64,000 bases of DNA from Paenibacillus sp. DMB20 (GTDB lineage: Bacteria > Bacillota > Bacilli > Paenibacillales > Paenibacillaceae). The stretch spans positions 124,001-188,000 of the forward strand of contig NZ_LAZU01000025.1 of NCBI RefSeq assembly GCF_000987955.1, in the 5' to 3' direction. The notes beneath the pieces were generated by a model, which made no database searches, was not told the DNA's origin, and was given only the letters and a program-made list of their open reading frames with translations. How positions within the stretch are numbered: the first letter of the stretch is position 1; each line of letters starts with the position of its first letter. A program made the position numbers and the translations under genes. Shown here piece by piece: positions 53,262 through 62,388 of this stretch.

Positions 53262-53918
53262 ATGAATCAGGTTTGGCGAGTAGTTATTGTAGGAAGCCAT
53301 CCTACGAGTATGCTGGGAACCAAATTGATTTTGGAGGAAGAGAAAGATTTGAATGTGCCGGGGATGGCTCAGACAGGTCAGGAAGCGATCAAGCTGGTAG
53401 AGGAAACCAAGCCTGATGTCGTGCTTCTTGATTACCGATTGTCGGACAGCACGGCCGAGACCGTATTGGAACAGATGAAGGCGGTAGCGCCGGATTCCCA
53501 TATTGTGGTCATGACGGACAATGACGGGCTCTCTCTGGTGCAATCGCTGATCAGTCGCGGGGCGAGCGGGATCTTGTCCAAACAGGCCTCACCCTTCCAA
53601 TTGATTCATATCATCGCCGGACTCCGTGAGGGAGTGACCTCGCTGCCGCTGGATTGGGTCAAGCAGGCCATCTGGCCGCTGGCGGCATCAGCCATGTCTG
53701 AAGGCGGACTTCCGCTTTCCGAAACGGAAACCTTCATTATGGAGCGTATCGTCCAAGGGATTACCTATGACAAAATTGCGATGGAGATTGAAGTCAGCCG
53801 GCGTTCCATAGATAATTACCTACGCAAAATATATGTAAAGCTTGGAGTCAACACGAGAGCCCAGGCGATCGAGAAATATGCCCTTTACACCCGCCAGGGG
53901 CGTCAATTGTACGCTTAG
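53262..53918 (+). CDS. Orphan ComA-like response regulator with degenerate receiver
   Basis: A 218-residue protein with a receiver and LuxR-type helix-turn-helix (LSETETFIMERIVQGITYDKI, VSRRSIDNYLRKIYVKLGVNTRAQAIEKY), resembling ComA in its GTKLILE segment and DNA-binding helices. The phospho-Asp (D57, VVLLDYRLS) and Lys (GILSKQAS) are present, but the acidic pair that binds Mg2+ is replaced by Gly-Ser (VVIVGSHP, residues 11-12). Ordinary phosphorylation is therefore doubtful. No kinase is adjacent. CAGGGGGT lies ten bases before ATG 53262. Confidence 0.8.
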   Translation: MNQVWRVVIVGSHPTSMLGTKLILEEEKDLNVPGMAQTGQEAIKLVEETKPDVVLLDYRLSDSTAETVLEQMKAVAPDSHIVVMTDNDGLSLVQSLISRGASGILSKQASPFQLIHIIAGLREGVTSLPLDWVKQAIWPLAASAMSEGGLPLSETETFIMERIVQGITYDKIAMEIEVSRRSIDNYLRKIYVKLGVNTRAQAIEKYALYTRQGRQLYA

Positions 53919-53971
53919 GCCACCCCATAAGTTATAATGATGAGAAACCGGGAATACCTTTTAGAAGTGGT

Positions 53972-53990
53972 TCAAAAAGTCAACTTTTGA
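53972..53990. repeat. Near-perfect inverted repeat before the aminotransferase gene
   Basis: TCAAAAAGT-CA-ACTTTTGA, one unpaired A, 28 bp before the start codon. It may be an operator or a dispersed intergenic element. A TATAAT at 53933-53938 may be the -10 of the gene. Confidence 0.4.
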
Positions 53991-54018
53991 TCACGAACGG
54001 TTAGAGGGAGGAACATCG

Positions 54019-55233
54019 ATGCAGTATTCCTTTGCTTCCCGTGCAGAAACCCTGTTGTCATCCCCGCTGCGCAGTATTCGGGAACTTGCGAAGCGGGATT
54101 CTTTTATTTCTTTGGCGGAAGAGCTTCCTGCGGAGGAGCTGTTCCCCCTGACGTCGCTGGCGGAAGCCGCGAACGACGTGCTGGCCGCCGACCGGAGGTC
54201 TCTTCAGTACGGGGAGGCCGAGGGCTACGGCCCTTTGAGGGAATGGCTGAGTCACGATTGGAGGCGCCGTAAAAAACTGAGCATGCCGCCGGATCAAATC
54301 CTGCTGACGACGGGGACCCAGCAGGCCATCGATTTGCTCGTACGGATCTATGTGGATCCCGGCGACTGCGTCCTGGTCGAAAATCCGACCTCTCCCGGAC
54401 TTCTTCAGGTGCTGAGATTGCAGGGAGCCCGGATCATTGCGGTGGAAGGCGACGAGAACGGCATGCTTCCGGATAATTTGGCCGCACTTATTAAAGCTCA
54501 CCGTCCCAAGCTGCTCTTCGCGGCCCCGAACTTCACGAATCCGACGGGGGTAAAGTGGAGCCTGGAGCGGCGGCGCGAGGTGCTGCAGCTATGCGCAAGC
54601 CATGAGCTGTTGATCGTGGAAGACGATTCCGTCGGCGATTTGCATTTCCCTCAGGGGAGCAGTATCCCTTCGCCGCTGCCGTCGCTCATGTCGCTGGAGG
54701 AGTTTCAAGGAACGAATGTGCTGTATATCGGTTCGTTCAGCAAAACCATTGCTCCGGCTCTCCGGACCGGTTGGGCTGCAGGGAACCGGACGTTGATCGA
54801 AATGATGACGGCCGTAAAGCAAATGGCGGATTGGCAGTCCAGCATGCTGAACCAGCGGCTGCTGCATCATCTGCTTGATTCCAGGCATTTCCGTCTTGAT
54901 GAGCATATCCTCATGCTGAACCGGGAATACGGAACGCGATTGAAGCTGATGGTTGAGCTGCTCAAACGCAGTGCTTGGAAGGATACGGCTTACGCGGTGC
55001 CGGAGGGAGGCATGTTTCTGTGGGTACGGCTTCCGGAAGGCCTGAACGGCGATGCCCTGCTGAAGGCTTCCGTAAGGAAGGGCGTGGCCTTTTTGCCGGG
55101 CTCGATGTGCTCCCCGGGAGAGACGGCGGATGAATGCATCCGGCTGAATTTTACCCATCCCGGCCGCGATGAGCTTCTGCTGGGGATGAACCTGATCAGC
55201 GAGGCGATCATGGAATTTACCGCTCGCAGTTGA
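54019..55233 (+). CDS. PLP-dependent aminotransferase, class I/II (2-aminoadipate/MocR-like)
   Basis: A 404-residue fold-type I aminotransferase. Motifs: LQYGEAEGYGPLREWL, TTGTQQAIDLL, NPTSPG, APNFTNPTGVKWS, VEDDSVGDL, the PLP lysine in YIGSFSKTIAPALRTGW, and the substrate Arg in CIRLNFTHP. These fit the 2-aminoadipate/valine-type group whose domain is also used in MocR regulators, but no DNA-binding domain is present. GAGGGAGG precedes the ATG. Substrate not determinable. Confidence 0.87.
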   Translation: MQYSFASRAETLLSSPLRSIRELAKRDSFISLAEELPAEELFPLTSLAEAANDVLAADRRSLQYGEAEGYGPLREWLSHDWRRRKKLSMPPDQILLTTGTQQAIDLLVRIYVDPGDCVLVENPTSPGLLQVLRLQGARIIAVEGDENGMLPDNLAALIKAHRPKLLFAAPNFTNPTGVKWSLERRREVLQLCASHELLIVEDDSVGDLHFPQGSSIPSPLPSLMSLEEFQGTNVLYIGSFSKTIAPALRTGWAAGNRTLIEMMTAVKQMADWQSSMLNQRLLHHLLDSRHFRLDEHILMLNREYGTRLKLMVELLKRSAWKDTAYAVPEGGMFLWVRLPEGLNGDALLKASVRKGVAFLPGSMCSPGETADECIRLNFTHPGRDELLLGMNLISEAIMEFTARS

Positions 55234-55250
55234 TTAACGCGATTATAACG

Positions 55251-55298
55251 CGGGGCTGCCGTTCTGTTCCTGAAGAGGAGGATAGAGCGGCAGCCCCG
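55251..55298. terminator. Long hairpin between convergent genes
   Basis: CGGGGCTGCCG pairs perfectly with CGGCAGCCCCG over a 26-nt loop. The T content after it is low (ATTTG on plus), so it is at best a bidirectional, weakly tailed terminator. Confidence 0.55.
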
Positions 55299-55316
55299 AT
55301 TTGCATGCTTCGTCAG

Positions 55317-56144
55317 TTACCTATTAATGGGCAAGGGAAGAGGGAGCCGTTCCGTTCCGGCATGGGTCTCAAGAACGGCTGCATAATCGTTTAGAGCCAG
55401 GCGCCCTGCCTCCGTAAGCACATAACGCCCCCGTTCGACCCGGGCAAACCACCCGTAATAATTGCGCTGGAGGATGGCTGCGGCACTTCCGACACCGCTG
55501 ACGTCACGTACCGAAGCAGGCGATACCCCAGGTTTGGGGCCAGCGTTTTTTTTTGCATTTTTAGAAGCTTTTTTGTAACCGGCGGAAAAAGCTTCGGCCT
55601 CCTGCGCTTCGCATGCCCGGCTGACGGCGGCCGCGACCCGGAGCGCTTTTTCACGGTAGGCCGTCACCAGCTTCGCGCGGGTCACGCCGCCCGTGTTGTA
55701 ATCGCCGCTGCGTTCGCGGAACTCCATAAGCAGCCGCTCCCTCCTCCGCGGGGCGTTGCGTCCAAAGCCGGATTCTTCTCCGGGCTCGCACAGCACCTCG
55801 ACGAACGGGGACTTGGTTTTGTAGAAGGTAACGGTTATGAGGCCTAGGCCCAGCTTGAGGCAAAGCCCCCGCAGCTCCGTCCACCGCTGGTTGACCGCCC
55901 CTTTTTTGGCCCTGCTTTTCTCCACCGCCAAATAGACGTTAGAACTCATTTTGAGACGTTCCAAACCTTGCAGCAGCAGGGCTAGATTGAACGTTTTTTT
56001 CATTTCCACGATGAGCGGCTCGTTTTCGCCTTCCTTCATTCCGACCAGATCGCAATTGCGGACCTCGCCTTTTACGATGTATCCGTGCAGCTCAAAAAAA
56101 GCTTTCAAGGGAGCATACAGCTCGGCTTCGTGTTTTATCGCCAT
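55317..56144 (-). CDS. DUF2161 protein, PD-(D/E)XK nuclease-like
   Basis: A 275-residue protein. Residues 22-49 carry a PD-(D/E)XK-type core: D32 in NCDLVGM and E47-x-K49 in LIVEMKK. The middle is basic, with an Ala/Lys-rich linker (KKASKNAKKNAG, about 190-205), and a winged-helix-like end (ILQRNYYGWFARVERGRYVLTEAG). DUF2161 is described as a putative phosphodiesterase of unknown role. AAGGAGAAAG precedes the ATG on the minus strand. It has no operon partner here. Confidence 0.75.
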   Translation of the reverse strand: MAIKHEAELYAPLKAFFELHGYIVKGEVRNCDLVGMKEGENEPLIVEMKKTFNLALLLQGLERLKMSSNVYLAVEKSRAKKGAVNQRWTELRGLCLKLGLGLITVTFYKTKSPFVEVLCEPGEESGFGRNAPRRRERLLMEFRERSGDYNTGGVTRAKLVTAYREKALRVAAAVSRACEAQEAEAFSAGYKKASKNAKKNAGPKPGVSPASVRDVSGVGSAAAILQRNYYGWFARVERGRYVLTEAGRLALNDYAAVLETHAGTERLPLPLPINR

Positions 56145-56483
56145 TGCTCTTTCTCCTTCGTTGCCAGCATAACAGATCGTGCCGAAACACTCTGTTCCAT
56201 CAGTATAACATGCCGGGAACGGATGTGCGCATTGCCGGACCGAAGCCTGTACTGCCGCGTAAAAAGGAATGGCCGCACTTCGAAAATAAGGTCAACTATT
56301 CCGTTTAAGCCGCATAGGTATGTAGTACACTTTTTTGAAAGATAAGAAAGCAAAAGATCATTTATCCCTGGCTTCGACACGGGTGGAATGGAAGCCAATC
56401 CTCATTAGAAAAACATCGGTCGATGTATATTCAATGAAGACAGACCGCGTTTAATCTAGAAAGAAGTCATAGGAGGTAGCGGC
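56145..56483. other. 339-bp divergent intergenic region before prkA
   Basis: Contains the minus-strand ribosome site of the DUF2161 gene and, at 56471-56476, AGGAGG before prkA. I looked for a sigma-E-type promoter for prkA and found no convincing -35/-10 pair. No repeats or RNA motifs were recognised. Confidence 0.35.
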
Positions 56484-58379
56484 ATGGATATTTTCGAACG
56501 CATAGCATCTTACCGGGCAGAGAGCGACCGTCTGGCGTGGAGCGGCACATTCAGGGAATATATCGAGATACTTAAGATGGATCCTTTGCCTGCCATGACC
56601 GCGCATGCGCGCGTATATGACATGATCGAATCCTACGGGATCGAGGAAACCGGAGGCCGGAAGAAATACAAATTTTTTGAGCAGGAAATATTCGGGCTCG
56701 ACCGGGCCATTGAAAAGCTGGTGGAAGAATATTTTCACTCCGCCGCACGCCGGCTGGATGTCCGCAAACGGATCCTGCTGCTTATGGGACCGGTCAGCGG
56801 CGGCAAATCCACGCTGGTCACCCTGCTGAAGCGCGGGCTGGAGAAGCATTCCCGAACCGACCGCGGCGCGGTATACGCCATAGCGGGGTGCCCGATGCAC
56901 GAGGAACCCCTTCATCTGATTCCGCTGGAGCTGCGGCCGGAAGTGGAGAAGGAGCTTGGCGTTCGGATCGAGGGAAATCTGTGCCCATCCTGCCAGATGA
57001 GGCTCAAGACCGAGTACGGCGGCGACATCGAATCCGTTATGGTCGAACGGGTGTTGATCTCGGAGGAGGGACGCACCGGTATCGGAACCTTCAGCCCTTC
57101 CGATCCGAAGTCCCAGGATATCGCCGATCTGACGGGCAGCATCGATTTCTCTACGATCACCGAATACGGCTCGGAGTCCGACCCGCGGGCCTACCGTTTT
57201 GACGGAGAATTGAATAAGGCCAACCGGGGGTTGATGGAGTTTCAGGAGATGCTGAAATGCGACGAGAAATTCCTGTGGAATTTGCTGTCCCTGACCCAGG
57301 AAGGAAACTTCAAGGCCGGGCGCTTCGCGCTGATCAGCGCGGATGAGCTGATTGTCGCCCATACGAACGAATCGGAGTATAAAGCCTTTATTGCCAATAA
57401 GAAAAACGAGGCGCTTCAGTCCCGGATGATCGTCATGCCGATTCCGTACAATCTGAGGGTGAGCGACGAGGAAAAAATATACGACAAGCTGATCGGCCAA
57501 AGCGACATGAAGCATATCCATATCGCTCCGCATGCGCTGAGGTCGGCGGCGATATTCTCCATCCTGACACGACTGAAGGAAACGAAAAAGCAGGGGATGG
57601 ATCTGATCAAAAAAATGCGCATGTACGACGGCGAGGAAGTCGAGGGCTACAAGGAAGCCGATTTGAAGGAAATGCAGAGCGAGTTTTTGGAAGAAGGCAT
57701 GTCGGGCGTCGATCCGCGGTATGTCATCAACCGGATTTCGAGCGCCTTGATCAAACAGGATCTTCAGTGCATTAACGCACTGGATATGCTGCGGGCGATT
57801 AAGGACGGATTGGATCAGCACCCTTCCATTACGAAGGATGAGCGGGAGAAGTATTTGAACTTCATTTCCGCCGCGCGTAAGGAATACGACGAGCTCGCCA
57901 AAAAAGAAGTGCAGAAGGCCTTCGTTTATTCCTTCGAGGAGTCCGCGAAAACGCTGTTCGAGAATTACCTCGATAATATCGAGGCATTTTGCAACTGGAC
58001 CAAAATCCGCGACCCGCTGACGGATGAGGAGATGGACCCGGACGAGAGGCTGATGCGCTCGATCGAGGAGCAGATCGGCGTGTCGGAAAACGCCAAAAAG
58101 GCGTTCCGCGAGGAAATTATGATCCGGATTTCCGCGTATTCCCGCAAAGGCAAGAAGTTCGAGTATCATAACCACGAGCGACTTCGGGAAGCGATTGAGA
58201 AGAAGCTGTTCGCCGACCTCAAGGATATCGTCAAAATCACCACCTCAACCAAAACGCCGGATGCGGTTCAATTGAAAAGGATCAACGAAGTAAGCTCGCG
58301 CTTGATTGACGAGCACGGATACTGCCCCGTATGCGCCAATGAGCTGCTGCGGTATGTCGGAAGCCTGCTCAATCGGTAA
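56484..58379 (+). CDS. prkA: PrkA-family serine protein kinase
   Basis: A 631-residue protein. The N-terminal two-thirds is an AAA-like ATPase (WSGTFREYIEILKMDP, Walker A GPVSGGKST, LMEFQEMLKCDEKFLWNLL) and the C-terminal part the PrkA kinase-like domain (FVYSFEESAKTLFENYLDNIEAFCNWTKI, ending CPVCANELLRYVG). PrkA and its YeaG relatives act in sporulation and stress responses; in Bacillus prkA is linked to sporulation gene expression. ATAGGAGG precedes the ATG. It is usually followed by yhbH/yeaH, then spoVR. Here yhbH is missing and spoVR lies 1.5 kb away in convergent orientation. Confidence 0.93.
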   Translation: MDIFERIASYRAESDRLAWSGTFREYIEILKMDPLPAMTAHARVYDMIESYGIEETGGRKKYKFFEQEIFGLDRAIEKLVEEYFHSAARRLDVRKRILLLMGPVSGGKSTLVTLLKRGLEKHSRTDRGAVYAIAGCPMHEEPLHLIPLELRPEVEKELGVRIEGNLCPSCQMRLKTEYGGDIESVMVERVLISEEGRTGIGTFSPSDPKSQDIADLTGSIDFSTITEYGSESDPRAYRFDGELNKANRGLMEFQEMLKCDEKFLWNLLSLTQEGNFKAGRFALISADELIVAHTNESEYKAFIANKKNEALQSRMIVMPIPYNLRVSDEEKIYDKLIGQSDMKHIHIAPHALRSAAIFSILTRLKETKKQGMDLIKKMRMYDGEEVEGYKEADLKEMQSEFLEEGMSGVDPRYVINRISSALIKQDLQCINALDMLRAIKDGLDQHPSITKDEREKYLNFISAARKEYDELAKKEVQKAFVYSFEESAKTLFENYLDNIEAFCNWTKIRDPLTDEEMDPDERLMRSIEEQIGVSENAKKAFREEIMIRISAYSRKGKKFEYHNHERLREAIEKKLFADLKDIVKITTSTKTPDAVQLKRINEVSSRLIDEHGYCPVCANELLRYVGSLLNR

Positions 58380-58391
58380 CAGAGGATTCAA

Positions 58392-58420
58392 AACGGCCTT
58401 GGATAGAGGCCGTTTTTTTT
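58392..58420 (+). terminator. Terminator of prkA
   Basis: AACGGCCT pairs with AGGCCGTT, 7-nt loop, T8 tail. Confidence 0.92.
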
Positions 58421-58630
58421 GCTTTGAGCCGATGGTTTCGTCCGGTTTGAAGAAATGCGAAATACGTCTTTTGTATTAATTTGTCGGAGAAATGTTTCGT
58501 CATCCGGTGTAAATACACATGTAATTAGGTCTTAAGAATTATGAATACATGGTAAAAATAGTCTATAATGGTCCACAGTAGTGCAAATTTTGTGATGTTT
58601 ATCACCAAATTAGGAGTGAAGAATTCGGCA

Positions 58631-59671
58631 ATGATCGACGTATCCCCCGAAAGACGACAGCAGCTGGAGTATCTCGGGCTGCATGACAAGGACCTTTTAT
58701 TGTTGGCTAATCATCGCGGCGTGTTTAGTAAAGTGGTAGAAGAGGTTGTGAACCGCTTTTACAATCAAATCGAAACCCAGCCGAACCTGATGCAGATTAT
58801 CGGCAGGACCACGACGGTGGAACGACTAAAGGAAACCCAGCGGGTATACTGGATGTCACTCGCGGACGGAATCGTAGATAACGCATATATCGAAAACCGG
58901 ATCAAAATCGGGCAGATCCACTCCAGGGTCGGTCTGACGACAGACTACTATTTGGGAAGCTACATGGTTTATTTGGACATAGCCGCCGATCTTCTTAAGC
59001 AAGCCGTCCCGGACGGTTGGATTCATGCGGTTCACGCGCTTAGCAAAATGTTCAATCTCGATTCCCAGCTGGTGCTGGAAGCTTATAATTTGAAGGAAAA
59101 GGAGAAAATACAGGCCCTTGCGGGCGAACAGGAGAAAATGTTGGAAGCGATTACAGCTGCGGTTCAGGAGCTGACGGCCATGATCGTGGAATTGGACCAG
59201 AGCGCTGCGGTCATGTCGGAGAACGCAATGAAAACGGCAGAGGCCCAGGAGAAGGCCCATGCGTTAACCGAGGAGTTGAATCAGGAGATTCTGCATATCG
59301 AACAAATGGGAACGCTTATCCGCGAAATTTCGGATCAGAGCCATCTGCTCGGTTTGAATGCAGCGATCGAAGCGGCGCATGCCGGAGAGTTTGGCCGGGG
59401 GTTTGAAGTCGTGGCGGGCGAAGTCCGGAAACTGGCCAACCATTCCCGTCAGGCGATGGAGCAAATCCAGGGCAAGGTGTCCGGAATCATCCGGAAGCTG
59501 GAGCAGGTGGAGCACGAGTCGGAGCAAACTTCGATCAATGCCCGCAATCAAGCGGCAAGTTCGCAGGAACTGGCGGCTTTCGTCAAAATGATGGAAAAGT
59601 TGGCCGGCGATTTGGATGCCCTACAGCATGGCGCTTCCGCCAAGCAAGAGGCGGCTGCGGCGGGGAGATAA
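58631..59671 (+). CDS. Globin-coupled chemotaxis-type sensor (HemAT-like, soluble)
   Basis: A 346-residue cytosolic protein. Residues 8-165 are a sensor globin: Tyr44 (NRFYNQIE) in the distal region and the proximal haem ligand H97 (IKIGQIHSRVGLTTDYYLGSY). Residues 190-335 are a methyl-accepting signalling hairpin (HLLGLNAAIEAAHAGEFGRGFEVVAGEVRKLANHSRQAMEQI). It should report O2 or another haem ligand to CheA. The signalling region is shorter than in classical receptors. ATG 58631 follows AGGAGTGA at a longish 12-15 nt; GTG 58616 overlaps that site. TATAAT at 58564-58569 is the likely -10. Confidence 0.88.
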   Translation: MIDVSPERRQQLEYLGLHDKDLLLLANHRGVFSKVVEEVVNRFYNQIETQPNLMQIIGRTTTVERLKETQRVYWMSLADGIVDNAYIENRIKIGQIHSRVGLTTDYYLGSYMVYLDIAADLLKQAVPDGWIHAVHALSKMFNLDSQLVLEAYNLKEKEKIQALAGEQEKMLEAITAAVQELTAMIVELDQSAAVMSENAMKTAEAQEKAHALTEELNQEILHIEQMGTLIREISDQSHLLGLNAAIEAAHAGEFGRGFEVVAGEVRKLANHSRQAMEQIQGKVSGIIRKLEQVEHESEQTSINARNQAASSQELAAFVKMMEKLAGDLDALQHGASAKQEAAAAGR

Positions 59672-59723
59672 ATAACCCGGCATCGACACAGCGGAGCCCA
59701 GCCGTATAGCCACGGGGACATGC

Positions 59724-59858
59724 CTAGCTCTCCATGTTGCCCTTGATAATAACCTTGCTTGGGTCACTGAAACCGGTATTGCCTTTGGAGCCGATATCCG
59801 TACCGATGACCGATAAAAGAAACAGCTGGTTATCGTCCCTGGTTGACCCGAGGGAATG
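59724..59858 (-). pseudogene. Start-less open fragment beside spoVR (doubtful gene remnant)
   Basis: On the minus strand about 44 codons are open (DDNQLFLLSVIGTDIGSKG, then NTGFSDPSKVIIKGNMES) between a stop at the spoVR hairpin and a TAG, with no start codon. It reads like a protein C-terminus. It may be a leftover of a gene lost after spoVR or chance. I do not recognise it. Confidence 0.2.
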
Positions 59859-59863
59859 AGCTT

Positions 59864-59893
59864 AGAACCCCCGCTCGCAGGAGCGGGGGTTCT
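59864..59893. terminator. Strong hairpin just after spoVR
   Basis: Perfect 13-bp stem AGAACCCCCGCTC/GAGCGGGGGTTCT with GCAG loop, one base from the spoVR stop. No T run on either strand, so it may protect the mRNA end or act as a weak bidirectional terminator. Confidence 0.55.
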
Positions 59894-59894
59894 G

Positions 59895-61297
59895 TCAGAT
59901 AAAGCGGCGATGCATTTTTTTGCCGTCATACGAGAACATGATCGGCTTGCCTTCGATGATCGTGTGCAAATGCACCTGTTTGCCCCACAGGCGGCAGACG
60001 TAAGGGAGCGTGCGCTCCATATATTTCAGGTCCAGCTCCACGCCCTCATATTGATGTTTGATCAACAGCTCGCCGGAGCGGTGAAAATCCCCGTCCTGCA
60101 CGACAAGATAGGGGGAACCCCCGTTCACCCGCGAGGTGACCAGCTGGTCCCGGATGTTCTCCCACGATTTATCGGTAATTTTCCACTCCGGCCCCTTTTT
60201 CTCAAAGACGTACAGGTCCAGGTCGCTCACGAGCTCCTTGGTCAGGTAATTCCGGAGAAAGGAGATGTCGGAGTCATATTCGCGTACCTCGAATATTTTA
60301 TCGCGGTCCCAGCGCCGCTCGATATCCTCGAAAATTTTAAGTCCCAAATAATATGGATTCAGGCTGTGCCTGGACGGCTGAACGACGGACGCGTTGAGCT
60401 TCGCGAATTCCACCGTCTCTTCGCTGGTCAGGTCCATTTCGCGCAAAATGCGCTGATGCCAGTAGGAGGCCCAGCCTTCGTTCATGATTTTGGTTTCCAT
60501 TTGCGGCCAGAAATAGAGCATTTCCTCGCGCAGCATGCTCATGATGTCCCGCTGCCAATCCTCCAATATTTCGGAATATTCCTGAATGAACCACATGATG
60601 TCCTTCTCCGGTTCCGGCGGAAATCTCCGTAGATTCGGCGATTCTTCCGTTGTCCCCTTGCCGCCGCTTTCAGAGTCCGAATCGGCTCCCCAAAGATCAT
60701 CGTAAGGTCCGGCCGGCTTGTGGCGGTTGGCTTCTTCCTTTTGCTCCTGGATCATCCGTTCCGTATATCTTTGTTTATCGAGTTTGTCGGGCCGGACGAT
60801 TTGCGGATCGACATGCTCCTGAATGGCCAGCACGGCGTCAATGAACTGTTCCACGGCTTCGCTCCCATGCTCCAGCTCATAGCGGGAGATGCGCTCGGCA
60901 GTGGCCGACATGCTCTCTACCATATTGCGGTTGGAGACGGAAAAACGGGCGTTGTTCTTGAAAAAATCGCAATGGGCCAGCACGTGGGCGACGATCAGCT
61001 TGTTCTGGATCAGGGAATTGCCGTCCAGCAGAAACGCGTAGCACGGATTGGAGTTGATGACCAGCTCATATATTTTGCTCAGTCCGAAATCGTATTGCAT
61101 TTTCATTTTATGGAACGTTTTGCCGAAGCTCCAATGGCTGAAGCGGGTAGCATGCCGTAGGCGCCGAAGGTGTAGATGATATCCGCGGGACAAATCTCGT
61201 AGCGCATCGGATAAAAATCAAGTCCAAAGCCCGAGGCGATCTCCGTGATTTCCCGGATGGCATGCTCGAGCTGCTTTATTTCGTCACTGTTAACCAT
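59895..61297 (-). CDS. spoVR: SpoVR-family stage V sporulation protein, frame broken by one missing base
   Basis: The frame from ATG 61297 (behind AAGGAG) reads [40 protein letters not shown], then leaves the family near 61150. The adjacent frame continues [60 protein letters not shown] and the C-terminal LDLYVFEKK region. Reading GCATGCTACC as GCATGCCTACC on the minus strand restores about 466 residues, normal for SpoVR. In Bacillus it acts in spore cortex formation; relatives work with YeaG/PrkA and YeaH in stress responses. Confidence 0.88.
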
Positions 61298-61614
61298 GGG
61301 TGAACTGCTCCTTCCTGTATGCGGAGGAATGTGCGCGGGGATTTATTTATACATATTCTTTAAATGCCGAAGTATGAACGGTCGGACGCTTTTCCGGCAC
61401 GGCCCCATCATGGATGCAGTTCATCGCATGGCTTGGCACGAAACATATAGGCCGTACGGAATCGAAATGGAAACTTCAAGCCAGGCAAAATGGCTCCCGC
61501 AAGAAAGAATACGGCCAGATTGGAGCAAAAAAAAGAACGTATCCTGCCCTTTCGGATACGTCCTGGCCTAACATTTTCCGGTATACTTCGGGAGCTCTTC
61601 GGCCGGGGTACGAT
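61298..61614. other. 317-bp intergenic region between spoVR and the CGNR gene
   Basis: It carries the CGNR gene's terminator (61526-61561) and the spoVR ribosome site. No convincing sporulation promoter for spoVR was found, and no further coding signal. Confidence 0.4.
61526..61561 (-). terminator. Terminator of the CGNR gene
   Basis: On the minus strand ACGTATCC pairs with GGATACGT over a 9-nt loop, then TCTTTTTTTT. Confidence 0.88.
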
Positions 61615-62169
61615 TCAAACTTTTTTTCTGTGCCTGTAGGTTTTGTTCTTGGCTCGGTTCCCGCATGCTTTCATCGTGCACCATTTACCCGTTCCGGGAC
61701 GGGAATGATCCACGAACACCCACTGGCAGTCGGGAGCGGAGCATACCCTGATCCGGTGCCAAACCTTTTTACGTTTGAGTTCGAAAATCAGAATGGCCAG
61801 CCTTGCCAGCCCGTTCATTCCATTGGAGCGGATGGGCTTAAGTTCTTCCCCGTTGTCCGAAAAATGAAGGGTAAAGCTGAAACCTTTCATGAGTTCGTTA
61901 AACGCATCCAATCCGTTCTCGTCATGCTCAAAAACATTATTGGCGATGATTTTTCTCGCTTCCGTTCTTAATCTGACGGCAAGCTCCAGTTCCTCTTTCG
62001 TGACTTCTTCCTGTTTTGAAATAAGGTGATGCCGCAATAACCAAAGGTAAAGATCCTTGGGATGGTTTAAATGCTCCACCCCGGGGTCCCCATCAAAACG
62101 CATGCGTTTATCATGAGTATTAAAGAAGTCGGCCATGATCTGCAGATCGTCATATCCAGTCCCCATCAT
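61615..62169 (-). CDS. CGNR zinc-finger protein (ABATE-type putative regulator)
   Basis: A 184-residue protein. An N-terminal ABATE-like helical domain (FFNTHDKRM, LYLWLLRHHLIS, ELELAVRLRTEARKII) is followed by the CGNR zinc finger with C143, C148, C164 and C169 (RVCSAPDCQWVFVD, GKWCTMKACGNRAK), then a basic tail. The family is annotated as putative stress-related transcription regulator. AGGAG precedes two adjacent ATGs (62169 and 62166); the second has better spacing. It is divergent from an epoxide hydrolase gene with a palindrome between them, so it probably controls that gene. Confidence 0.85.
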   Translation of the reverse strand: MMGTGYDDLQIMADFFNTHDKRMRFDGDPGVEHLNHPKDLYLWLLRHHLISKQEEVTKEELELAVRLRTEARKIIANNVFEHDENGLDAFNELMKGFSFTLHFSDNGEELKPIRSNGMNGLARLAILIFELKRKKVWHRIRVCSAPDCQWVFVDHSRPGTGKWCTMKACGNRAKNKTYRHRKKV

Positions 62170-62226
62170 TACACTCCTATTGACTAATATTTATCTAACC
62201 ATTAAAATTCATTTAAAGGTCACATA

Positions 62227-62249
62227 ACCAATAAATGTTGTTTATTGGT
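62227..62249. promoter_or_regulatory. Palindromic operator between CGNR gene and epoxide hydrolase gene
   Basis: Perfect 9-5-9 inverted repeat ACCAATAAA-TGTTG-TTTATTGGT in the 219-bp divergent region. No T run follows. Position and symmetry fit a regulator's binding site. Confidence 0.6.
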
Positions 62250-62388
62250 CATTCGAAGTCAACCTTCTCCGATTGAATGGATATGGACAAATAAACGGGT
62301 CATCGTCCTTTGCCTACCAGTTTATCAGAGCACTCATGATTATGATATATCTGCCGGAAAAACGAAGCGTTTCTTAAGGAGAGTTGAG

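Noticed and set aside
56451..58175. Antisense open frame (574 codons) opposite prkA
   Set aside because: Shadow of the prkA reading frame; no ribosome site, no recognisable domain.
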